Source of the DNA: Entophlyctis helioformis
Taxonomy: Eukaryota > Chytridiomycota > Chytridiomycetes > Chytridiales > Chytriomycetaceae
DNA: 64,000 bases
NCBI GenBank assembly: GCA_025526915.1
Contig: JAHLKH010000021.1
Coordinates: 1 to 64,000, forward strand
Reading direction: 5' to 3'
The position numbers were made by a program, and so were the translations under genes. Under the pieces are notes generated by a model that ran no database searches, was not told the origin of the DNA, and saw nothing but the letters and a program-made list of their open reading frames with translations. Shown here piece by piece: positions 24,596 to 35,194 of the stretch (position 1 is the first letter of the stretch; each line of letters begins with the position of its first letter).

Positions 24596-26671
24596 TTATA
24601 TCTCAAACGACTCGGCAAAGACAACAAAGAGGTTCTGTGCGTCAGACGCGTGCCGTGCTGCTGTCCTGGTGGACTCGATGAGTGCGCGCGGACCACACAC
24701 TGCAACAGACACGTTCTGGCTTGCTGCCTGCATTGGCAGCGACGAGGACGACGGCGACGGCGAAAGCGTTGCTGCACTGGCAGACTTGTCGCTGCCCTCG
24801 ACCACTACCTGGCTCGAATGGAGTCGGCCTGACATTCCATGAACGATCTCGGCAATGGATGGGCGAGAGTAGCAAACATCAAAGCGACGGCCTGCAATGA
24901 GCTGACTGGACGCCATGGCCGTATCGACGCTCTTGCTGCCGTCGCTTTCCGCACTGTCCTGCTGGTGAGTTGCGTCATCGCAACCCACAGAGGCGTCGGC
25001 TGTGTCTGAGGTCACATAGAGATGCATCACGACTCCAGCTGAAGCAGCAGCGGCAAGCTCCTGCGCAAACCAATCAAGATGCTCTGTTCATCCACATCCA
25101 AACGCAACAGCAAAGAGTCAGCCAAATGCACGATGCTTTTGAATCATTCCGAGTCGCAGCTTGCCTCTCTGCGACACAGTCCAGACAAGCTCGATCCTGC
25201 CAACAGTGCCATGGTCTTGACGAGTTTTGCGGTTGCGGTGGGCGGCCGCTGCCAGGATCGACAGAAGCGGCGTGATGCCAATGCCGCCAGCAACCAGCAG
25301 TATGTGGTCGCGGTCCATGACACCGTCAAAGGCACGGCCATAGGGGCCGTCGACCAAGACGGTCATGCTCATGCCCTTTTGCGCCTCTTGGTGCAGGCGA
25401 CGAGTAAAGTGGCCGTACTTGCGAATGGCAAGCTCGTAAACGTCCTTGTCGAGCAGAGAAATGTCTTCATCGACAGTGCTTGGCTCGGAAGCACGCGTGG
25501 CAACGGCAGCCATCTCAATGAGACCGTCTTGCGACTGGTGAGCATCAGATGAACCGACTGGCTTGGCCGCGACACCGCCCGGCATGGTGGCTGAGGGCGA
25601 CGACTTTGAAGCAAGATCGTCAAGCCTGTGGTGGCCAGAGACGATGCTGAACGGATGCCATTCGAGCGGCGAGATGCCAGGGAACTGGATAAAGACAAAC
25701 TGGCCAGGACGGGCACGGCCAATCGAGCCAACCAGTGACGGCTGGCGGAAGCGCAGGCGAGTCAGCGAGTCGCCGTGCTGTCTGGCCTCGACGATCGTGG
25801 CAGGACGGAGTGCACGGGCGATGCGAAGCAGTCTGTCAAGTGCGTAGAAGATGGCGCCTGGCAGAAAGAAGTCGAGCGAGTGCCTTGTGTGCAGGAAGAG
25901 CAGCACCAGCACGGCAGGGTAGCTGCAGATGTGGATCCAGTAGAACAGCTCAAACGAGTATCGCCGCACGGCAGGGATGACGCTGGTGAGCAAGACGACG
26001 GCAAAGACACCGCCCGCCGCGAGACCGTATGTGATCATCTTGCGAGACGTAATGGAGTCGTAGAGGAAGTCGTAGTATGTCCACTGGAACAGATACAGCG
26101 ATCCGTGGAAGACGGCGAGCAGGACCGTGCCAGATCCGAGCAGGCCGTGCCACAGCAGCGACCGCTCGTACGAAAAGCCAAGGAGGGATGCGATCGGAGA
26201 GTTGCGCACGGGCAGCATGGTCATGACCGAGAGCGAGCCCAGCGCCAGGTAGCCAAAGAGCGGGTAGTTGGAGTCGACCTGCACCGACAGCGGCGTAGCG
26301 GCAATGGCGGCGGTGATGATGACGTAGGTGGCACCGAGCGCCAGGTCAGGCAGCGAGGTGAACGGCCAGACGGGCAGCGACAGAAGCGACAGGCTGTTGG
26401 CGGTCCTCAGCAGCGCATTGTTTGTGTTGCCTGGGCGGCCGAGCGATGCCGCACAAACAGCGCACCCGCAGGCGGGTCACACGCAAGCACGCAGGCGGGT
26501 CGGGTCAGTGCAAGTATCTTGGCCGACGCACACACACACACGCACAAGCACGCACACACCTCGGAGAAGACGCTTCCAGGGCAGCAGGCCGACGGCCACG
26601 AGGGCCGCAAGCAGCACGGCGTACAGACGGGCGTCCTGCTCTTGGCCAGCGTGGGTGTGGTGGCCAGCCAT
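24596..26671 (-). CDS. Ferric reductase/NOX-like transmembrane flavocytochrome
   Basis: Three exons (26671-26560, 26430-25132, 25083-24596) sum to 632 aa in phase; the second intron is only 48 nt. The membrane domain has about seven helices with paired histidines for two haems (LLWHGLLGSG with AVFHGSLYLF, and FYWIHICSYP with LLFLHTRHS). The FAD-binding part has RPGQFVFIQFPG and WHPFSIVS. The NAD(P)H part has GGIGITPLLSIL and, near the C-terminus, VAVCGPRALIEST, ending FEI. Such enzymes pass electrons from NADPH through FAD and haem to ferric iron or oxygen. Ferric/cupric reductase versus NOX cannot be settled by eye. The gene is divergent from the SAPS gene, sharing a 457-bp promoter region with a minisatellite. 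Confidence 0.85.
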
Positions 26672-26825
26672 GCGGTGTCAGGTGTTGGTGACGGTGCGGC
26701 AAAAAAAGCGCAAGTCGCCGTCTGCTGGATTGTTCCGTTCCGCAAGCATCGCAAGCCCTGGAAGCATCGCAAGCATCGCAAGCACGGGAAGGGCGTCTGG
26801 CCAGTCGGTGCATGGCAGCAGTGCT

Positions 26826-26922
26826 GCTGGCTGGTTGTGTCGCTGGTTGTGTCGCTGGTTGTGTCGCTGGCTGGTTGGATCGCTGGCTGGATCGCTGGCT
26901 GGTTGGATCGCTGGCTGTGTCG
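26826..26922. repeat. 12-bp minisatellite in a divergent promoter
   Basis: Three copies of CTGGTTGTGTCG are followed by alternating CTGGCTGGTTGGATCG and CTGGCTGGATCG units. A separate GCATCGCAA repeat lies at about 26744-26790. Both sit between the ferric reductase and SAPS start codons, where the shared promoter should be. Confidence 0.8.
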
Positions 26923-27128
26923 CACCACTGCCCGCCGACGGGCACTTTGCGTGCAATCTGTCAACGCGAAGCTCGCTTGCAAGCAGCAGCACCACCACCA
27001 CCACCAGTGAGAACGAGCACGCAGAGCAGACCCACACCGACAGCCCACCCACACCGACACCGACAGCCAGCAGCACCGGGACCAGCACCAGCACCAGCAC
27101 CAGCACCACCAGCACCAGCACCAGCACA

Positions 27129-30100
27129 ATGTTTTGGCGCTTTGGCTTCAACACCACGTCCGTCATTGACGGCATCCTCGACAAGGAGGGCGTCACCCTG
27201 GACGACATCATGGGCGAGGACGAGCTGATCCAGGAGGTCAAGACCCAGAGCGTCAAGCTGATAGAGTTGTACGTCGGCTCCTTTGCCTTTCTGCCTGTCC
27301 GTATCTGCCTGCCTATCCTCCTGTGCCTGCCCTGTGCCTGCCCTGCCTGCCCTGCCTGCCCTGCCTGCCTGCCCTGCCAGCCAGCCGGTGGGCAGCGCCT
27401 TCAACGAGCGAGCCCCTTTCGCTGCCACGCCTGCCTGTGTTGGCTGCCTGTCCACCTGCTTGTCCACCTGCTTGTCCACCTGCTTGTTTGCCCTCTCGGC
27501 TGCCTGTCATGCTGGCCTGCCTGTCTCTCTTGTGCCACGTCTCCCTGTTGCCCGCCCGGCTTATCGCTGGCTGGCGTGATGGCTGACTCGCTGACGGACT
27601 GACTCGTTCGCTGACGGACTGACTCGCATCGTGGGCCTGCGCCAAACGCCCCGCCCGGATGCCTTGGATGCGCAGTCTCTGCAAGCCGCACAACCTGGAC
27701 AAGCTTCTGGGCTACATCACCGCCGACGACTTGGATGAGGCCAAGCGGTTCAAGTAAGCGCTCGCCTGCGTGCTCTGCCCGCCAGGCCAGCACCAATGCA
27801 TGCCATGTCGGTGGGGGCTGACACGCCAAACGCCTGCCGACGCCGCGACCCTGGCAGGTATCCCTTTGTCGCCTCGGAGATCTTTGGCTGCGAGGTCTTT
27901 GCCATCTGCGAGGCCCTCATCCAGAACCGCGACATCCTCATCAAGTTCTGGACGTTCTTGGAGCGCTCCCAGCCGCTCAACCCGCTTCAGGCCAGCTACT
28001 TTACAAAGGTCAACTGCGTCCTGCTCAACAAGAAGACGGCTGCCGTACGTGCCCATATCGTGCCATTGGCATTCATGCATCCATGCAAGCATGAATGCTT
28101 GCATGTATGCGACTGGCAGTTGCTCATTCGCCCACATCCATTCGCAGACCATCGGCTTCCTTCGCTCGCAGCCAAACGCTGTCCAGCTGCTCCTCAAGCA
28201 CGTTGGCTGCTCTGCCATTGCCGATCTCATTTTGAAGCTGATCAGCGTCGAAGACTTGCCCGAAGGCGCTGGCATCATCAAGGTCCGTCCATGCATCAGC
28301 CACACACTTGCTGTCGGCGTGTCTGAAAGGTGGCCGATCGCTGGCTGACTGGCATGGCCTCCGATGGCGTTCATTGCCTCTTCAGTGGCTTAGCGGCGAA
28401 GGTCTCATTGCGCGTCTCTTTTCTCAGCTTGACCCCAACCTGGACCCAGAGGTACGCTGTTCTGCTCTCGATCGTGCTCTTGCATCAACAGCCATCTCAC
28501 ACGCTCGGCCATCGTCCAGGTTCACACAACCGCTGCTCAAACGCTCATGGACATCATCAGTGTCAGCTATCAGTCGCTTGCGCCTCCCGAGCAGATGAAT
28601 GCTCTTGGCCAGCCCATCGAGGCTCCTCCAAGCGTCCAAAGCGGCGCTGGAAACATTCTTATTGATGAGATGAAGAGGTGTGTCTTGGCTGGCTGGGCCG
28701 TCGCATTGTCTTCGGGGACGCCTTGCCAAGAATTGCACTAATCACATCTTGGATGTGGCGGTCTCCTGCAGCGAGATGCTGCTTTCGCAGCTTGTGACGT
28801 GCATGCTGGACCGCGACGCTGCCAACTCCACCAGCAGCCTCACGAACGGCATCAACATCATCATGGAGCTCATCCGCAAGTACTGCAGGTGAGCACGACT
28901 TGCATCCCAGCGGCTTGTGGCATTGTTCCATGCGGTCAAGCTAACGATTGCCTGCCCAACCCGATTCATCAGCGAGATCGAGCATGCTGAAATTCAGCAC
29001 CATGAATACCAGGTCCAGCTCCAATCCAACCGCGTCGGCATGGTGCTCCCCACTGCCGAGAAGCTCAATGCCCTTGCTGTTGACATGAACGACCTGCTGC
29101 TGGTTATCACAAACCGCATCGTGGACTTTGCCTCGTTCCTCGAGAGACCCAAGGCCATCCGAGGTCCCATGGACACGACGCTGGGCAAGCAGATCCCGCT
29201 CGGCTCTGAGCGTCTCAAGATCTGCGAGCTGTTTGCCGAGCTGCTCCACCTCCAGTATCTCTTCACTTCGTCGCCGCTGTTTGAAAGCTTTGTCAAGCCG
29301 CCGCCCTATGTGCCCGTTGCGACGGACGAGAACCCCAACCCAGCCAGCTATACCGCACCTACCTTTACCGTCGTTGACGGCCTAATGGGCTTTACCGAGC
29401 GGCTGGTTGACCAACGCATCATGGTCGTTTGCATTGTAAGTCGTCAGTATGCGCGTGTGCCGTGGGTATCAACAGAAGCTGACACTGCGTGCTTCGCTTG
29501 GCCATGACAAAAACTGCAGAATCTGTTCTTCACGTTCAAGTGGAACAACTTTTTGCACTCGGTTGTCTACGACATGATTGCCAAGGTGTTCAACACATTC
29601 TCGTACACGAGCAGCATCCCAACGCCGCTTGCGCTGGCTGGCCCAGTTCCTTCCATCGCAGAGCTCCCCACGTCCTCAGAGGCCAGCTCTGGCAGTGCCG
29701 GACCCACTTCTGGACCAAGCCAGAACAAGATGAAGGAGCTCCGCGCCAGTGTCAAGAGACTGGTTGTTTCGGTGCGCTTCATGCCACACTGTTTTCACGC
29801 GTCTTGTCCAGGCACACCACTCACCTGCTGCTTTCCCACATTGGCGTGCACAGATCTTCAAGGATGCCAACTTGATGTCCCAGATCACCAATGCCCAGCA
29901 TCAAAACGACTACGAAGTGTACGTGCCTCTGGCACTCTGTCTGTCAATGCATGCAGTCGATTCAACCTGACGCTTGTCGTGCGACAGCGAGCAACCCAAG
30001 GGCGTCCGTCTGGGATACATGGGCCACTTGACGTACATTGCCGACGAGGTCTGCAAGCTTATTGAAAAGTGCAGCCCCGAGCTCGACGACCAGATCCACG

Positions 30101-31330
30101 GTGAGATGGCCATTTCTTCTCCGCACATGTGGCCTCGGGCATTGTATCGCTGACCGTATCCTGTCCGGCGTGTCTGAATCTACGCAACGTTTGTCCGTCA
30201 GACTATATTGTGTCGGAGGAGTGGCAAGAGTACGTGTCCCACCCCCTGCGAGAAACGCGGGAGCGAGACCGCCAGTCGCTTGGCGGTCCTCGCCCCGAAG
30301 CACCGCAGCAAGGCATGGCCTTTATGGGAGCCGGCAGCTCCTTTGGCTACAACAACGCTGGTGGCGGTGGAGGCGGCAAGTTTGGCGAGGACTCTGGCGA
30401 GTTTGGCAAGCCGCGCAAAAAGTCTGAAGTGACTCGCGAGGGCAGCGATGAAGAGGACGACTCTCCCGGCCGGGGCGTTGCAGGCGAAAGTGAGACGTAC
30501 AATGATCAGGTTCGTCCTTTCACACAGACGTGCCACTATGCCATCTTGCTGCAGACTCTGACATGGCGAGCGGCCAACAGTTTGCGAGATTCTTATGCCA
30601 GCAGCTTGTCAAGGACTTGCCAGACCGGTTCCTTGGAGGAGACAACTCTGACGATGACGAGGAGGCAGACCGCCAGTGGATGGGGTCAGTCTGCCGTGTC
30701 TTTTGGCTTGATCCATCCATTGTGCTGACCGTCTTCTCCATGCAGTGACCTGGATGGCAAGGATGTCAACTTTGACATTGCAGAGGCCATCCACATGGTG
30801 AGCTGGCTTCGTAACTCTGGCTGCATTGCACGCGATCTGACCGGCTTTATCATGTGCAGGACAACCAGTTTCCCAACACGTCGCGTGCTCGCGAACCTGA
30901 CGAGGAGACGCTCAGTGACGATATGGCCTCGTCCAAGGTCGATGGCGATGACGAAAGCATTCTTGATGTGAGTGGTGCTTGCACGGCCGATCAGCAGGCT
31001 GCTCTCCATGCGACTAACCAAGCCGCGGCTTGCCAACAGAGCCGCAACACTGGTGCGAGCGAGTCAGAATCTGCTCCTCACGCGGCAGAGTTTGTGGCCG
31101 ACTTTGATGGTGCTTTTAGCACCAAGGAGCTCGAGCGCGCTATTGACGGCATTGCAACCAGCTCGACAGCCTATGGTGCCTCAGAGGCTGGCGCCAGCTC
31201 GTCCTCAACTGCAGCGCCATCCAGTATCCCAGCGGCAGACTGGGCAGACTTTAGCACCCTGGGATCCACACCTGCGGCCATTTCCCCCATTTCCATCGCC
31301 CGCAAGGACTCGGCTCCTGACGTTGAATAA
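27129..31330 (+). CDS. SAPS-domain PP6/Sit4 regulatory subunit
   Basis: SAPS proteins (yeast Sap155/185/190, human PPP6R) bind the Sit4/PP6 phosphatase and direct it to substrates. The protein starts MFWRFGF, followed by GVTLDDIMGEDELIQEVKTQ, KLIEFLCKPHNLDKLLGYIT and YPFVASEIFGCEVFAICEAL, all standard for the family. Helical repeats continue through SEMLLSQLVTCMLDRD and TNGINIIMELIRKYC to NLFFTFKWNNFLHSVVYDMI. After about 31 kb comes an acidic Ser-rich tail. More than ten short introns are needed. The first intron (about 27267-27673) is long and full of TGCCTG and CCACCTGCTTGT repeats. A CAGCAC repeat leader (about 27068-27127) sits directly before the ATG. The gene is convergent with the MINDY-4 gene, 64 bp between stops. 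Confidence 0.9.
27331..27490 (+). repeat. CTGCC and CCACCTGCTTGT repeats in SAPS intron 1
   Basis: The run begins with CCTGCCTGCCCTGCC repeats and continues as three copies of TCCACCTGCTTG. It lies inside the first intron of the SAPS gene and is pyrimidine-rich on the coding strand. Confidence 0.8.
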
Positions 31331-31394
31331 ACCACGACCGTCCAATCCGCGTCATCGTCGCCTCATCCTTCATTGTCCAAGTGTCCCTCCTTCC

Positions 31395-34313
31395 TCACAA
31401 GAGTGGCTCTGTCCCATTCCAGTCGACATGCGCATTGACCCACTTGGTACGCAAGCACAGCTCAATCGGCGGCTCCAGATCGTCATGATCGCGACCAGGA
31501 CCAACGCTCTTTCCGGCACTCCGTCCATACATGGCATCGGTAGCCGCGCCGCCGGCCCCTGGAGATCCGCCATGGCCGCCCGCGACAGCAGCCTTTGACG
31601 TCACAGTCAGGCGGATTTCCTCTGGCTGGTTGGCCAGCCCATCGTAGTAGAACACATCAAAGCGCGTCTTGTGTCCAAGATCCCTGGCCGTCGGCAGCGC
31701 ATCCAACCCAAACAGCACCGTGTAATGCGATTCAGAGCAAATGACAAAGATGGGATGCACTGGGTTCTTGACGTGGTCGCCCACCTGTGTGTCCCAGTAT
31801 CGCACACGTGCTGGTCAGTCGTTGGCATGCACTGATATCATGCCACGTGTCTGCCGGCGACCCGCTCACCCTAATATTGTTGTAGTGTTCAAACAGCGAC
31901 AACTGCCCAATGTCTGCGCGTGAATGCACACCCTTGAGAACAGTGTCTCCCCCGAGGTGCACGTCGCCGTCGTGGAGGTTCGAGATGGCTGCCCCCATGA
32001 GCGCGAGGTTGACCATGTCCTGCGTGCAGTAGCTGTGCCGGCCCATGAGCGTTTGCTCGGCAGTGTCCATGTCTTGCCTGATGCGATCAACGCCTCTCGA
32101 CAGAATGAGAGAGAGAAGGAGCTGGATGATGCCGTGAGACGGGCCGTCGTGTGTCATGAACTGGCTCACAGATTGTGCAGTCACAAAGGTCAGATATGCC
32201 AGACATGCCAGAAATACGACCGAGGTGCGGCGTACGTGCGGCATGTGTGTACCTGAGATATGTGCGACTCAATAAAGCCTGCCGTGGCTGCATAGTTTGT
32301 GAAGGTGTGGTACTCGAGCGAATCTGTGAGGGCGTCTCCAGACGCAACACCGGCAGATGTTCTGTCGGTTGTCGTGGCAGTCAGTGGCACGGCAGCAAGA
32401 CGGCTGCGTGAGCAAAGATGGTATCGTTCTTACATGACAATCACGGCACGGTTCGCGTGCTTGCCCGCCTGCCATGCCATCTCCGCAATCGATTGGATGA
32501 GCGCCAGCCGTGCATGTGTGACGGTCGGCCGCAGTCGGCCATTTCTGTTGGAAGAACGACGGTCAAGCCATTGCATCTCAAGCACGGCCACGCAGGGTCA
32601 CTCACGCCACGCAAGTAAACGCAGTGGCATTCACAAGGTTCTTGATCACATGTGCCTGCACTGCAGCCAGCAGCCCACACGGCCCGCCCTGCAATCGCCT
32701 GTTGTCAGCCACACCCCCCATTCAACAGCAATCACCGCGCACAGACTTACCTTGAGCTGAACCAGCCCATACGCAAGGTCTATCGTGTCTCGAAACACGA
32801 ACCCCTTCCCCAGCCACTCCTCGCCAAACCAAGACCGGCCTCGCACCTGGTCCGGCATAAACAGCAGCCGGCGAATCTCGCCGGCCAAATGCGGCGACAC
32901 CTTGGTCCCTGAGCTCGCGTTCCACTGCTGCACCCCCACGCCTCTGCCTTCATCTGCCCATGCGCCGAGTAGTCTTCATCATCCGTCAGCTCCAGATCGT
33001 CGATAATGTCCACAACGTCGAGTGTGGGTGACGGCGAGCGGTTGGCCTGGCGCGACACCAGCAGCGATTCAGACGCTGATGTTGCCGCGATGGCCACACT
33101 GGACGACGCAGCCGTTGCTGATGATATTGTTGTTGCTGATACAGATACAGATGCAGATGCAGACGCGGGGCGTGTGGACGAGCGTGTGGATGGGCTGGAC
33201 GTGAACGTTGCGTTGGTGGCCGGCGATGTCATGGTGGACGCCTGCACTTGCCGTGCGACAAACGCCGGCGGCTCCACAGCCGACGCAAACGATTCTTGCA
33301 GCAGTGCGACGCCAGGGGGTGGCATGGCGGCCCGTGACGATGTAACGGACGCGATGCTAGATGTTGGCGCGGCTGACTGCTGACGCGGTTTGTGGACGCC
33401 TGGCGAAGTTGTGTGCGGGCTCTTTGTTGGGGGCGTTGTTGACGGTGCGGCTCCAGCTGGCGGTGGCGGGATGGACGTGTTTGAGGTGTTGGTGAGAGCG
33501 TAGGGATTAGATGCATCAAACCTGCCCAGGATAGGCGATGCTGCTGCTAGGGCATCGGTGCCTGCAGTGGAGGGCGGAGCAGAGTCGATGGCCTGTGGAG
33601 CTGGCTTGACTCTGGCGTGCCTGCTTGCTGCCAGCCCTGGCGATGCTGATGCAACTGACGACGAGGACGATGACGTTGGCCGCTTTGAGACACGCGTTGT
33701 GATGTGCCTGATGAGGACTTCAAGGTACGTCGGCAGTGGATCCTCTGTTGGCAAGCCAGACAGCCCGTCGGAAGCATGTTAGCCTGCTGGCTGCGGACTG
33801 CGAGCTCGTCTGGCGACGAATGTACCTGAAGCGCGGTTGGCACTGACGGCCTTGGAAATGCCCAGATACGAGGCGAGCGCCGTTCGACTCGAGATTGGTG
33901 CTTCCTGCCGGAACCCACGAATAAGCTGATGGATCTAGCAGCAGCAGCAGCAGAAGGACGAGACAGACCTCGTTGGCCTCGGCCTTGAGACAATCAAGTG
34001 TCTTGGTGAAGCCACGGGCAGCAAGATACTCTCGAACAAGCGCGACACTGAGGCTGTTGGGCGACGGCGTGCCAGAAGCAGACGAGGCCGGAAGCGCGCG
34101 CAGCACATCGTTGTCCTGCACAGGGTTTGCAGCTCCAGCGCCTGCAGCCGCCGAGGAGATGGCTGGTGTTGTGGCAGATGTGGCGGCCGAGCCTGCCGAG
34201 CCTGCTGTTCCTGGACGCGCCGACGGTCTGCGGCTCGCGGGAGTCGAGTACACAGACGCGGACGGCTCGCGCGACCTGGCCATTGCGAGCGGTGCGGATC
34301 CTGCCCGCGACAT
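31395..34313 (-). CDS. MINDY-4 (FAM188B)-type deubiquitinase
   Basis: MINDY enzymes are cysteine proteases that trim K48-linked ubiquitin chains. The N-terminus has a LisH-like segment (SVALVREYLAARGFTKTL), as in MINDY-4, then a long Ser/Thr/Pro linker. The catalytic part has GLVQLKGGPCGLLAAVQAHV with the nucleophile Cys in GGPCG, LALIQSIAEMAWQAGKH, HGIIQLLLSLILSRGVDRIR, YCTQDMVNLALMGAAISNL, DIGQLSLFEHYNNI and finally HPIFVICSESHYTVLFGLD with the catalytic His. About nine exons are required, mostly with closing phases. One join does not close: the linker frame and the frame just before the catalytic region differ by one base near the C-run at 32933-32937. The start at 34313 (MSRAGS) is chosen because it leaves an 88-bp gap to the divergent neighbour; an in-frame ATG at 34556 is possible. 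Confidence 0.85.
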
Positions 34314-34401
34314 GTTGGACGTGAGCGTCGTCTGGGTGGCTGAAAAGGTGGAAACGGGACGGCGCGAGGTTTGCCTTTTGGTCAGCAACTCGGACGCACC
34401 G

Positions 34402-35162
34402 ATGAGTTTTGCGATCTCGGAGCTGCTTGATGAGGACGCCCGGCTGAGCGACGGCAGCCAAGACGGATACGGCGTGGGCGGCGGGCCGCGCGCTGGCAGC
34501 GGTGGCAGCAGCGGCATCCGAGCGTACGCCGGCACCACGGCAGCACCCGCGCGCATCCAGGAGCAGGCAGGCAACAGCTCTGCCTACAACGTCAGCGCCG
34601 GTGGCGACATCGGCGTCGTCGTTGCATCCAGCGGCGGCATCAGCATAAACGATGCGTTCGCCGCGCAGCCTTTCCACCAGCCCGTTCACAGCGTGAGTGG
34701 GGCCTTGCCGCTCTTGCATGCCTGCTTGCCTGCCTGCCTGCCTGCCTGCTTGCCTGCTTGCCTGCTTGCTTGCTTGGTTGTGCATCTGCCAGTCTGCTTG
34801 CACGTCTGCACGCAACACCGCTGACACCTGGGCTTATCCGTCCAGCATGCTGCACCACTGGCTGGCCCTGCATCTGTGCAACCGGCCCCCTCCACGGCTG
34901 CGGATCTCTTTGCTGCCCTGTCCAAACCTCCGCAGCCACATGCCCAGCAGCAGCCTCCACAACAGCAGCACCCTGCCGCCCAGCTCCAGCGCACGCCTCA
35001 GCCAGCACCCCACAGCCGTCCTGGTGCAGCCCTTCCGACCCAATCGCACCAGCAGCCAGCATACCAGAACCACCACGTCGCATCCGCAGATGGCAGCCGC
35101 GACTTGGACCACACGCCAACAAAGCACCGCGAGTATGCAGCATTGCAGAGCAGCGCATCCAG

Positions 35163-35194
<32 letters not shown>

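Noticed and set aside
33973..34401. Extension of the FCP1-like gene upstream of 34402
   Set aside because: The frame is open, but it overlaps the LisH exon of the MINDY-4 gene on the opposite strand, which has stronger coding evidence.
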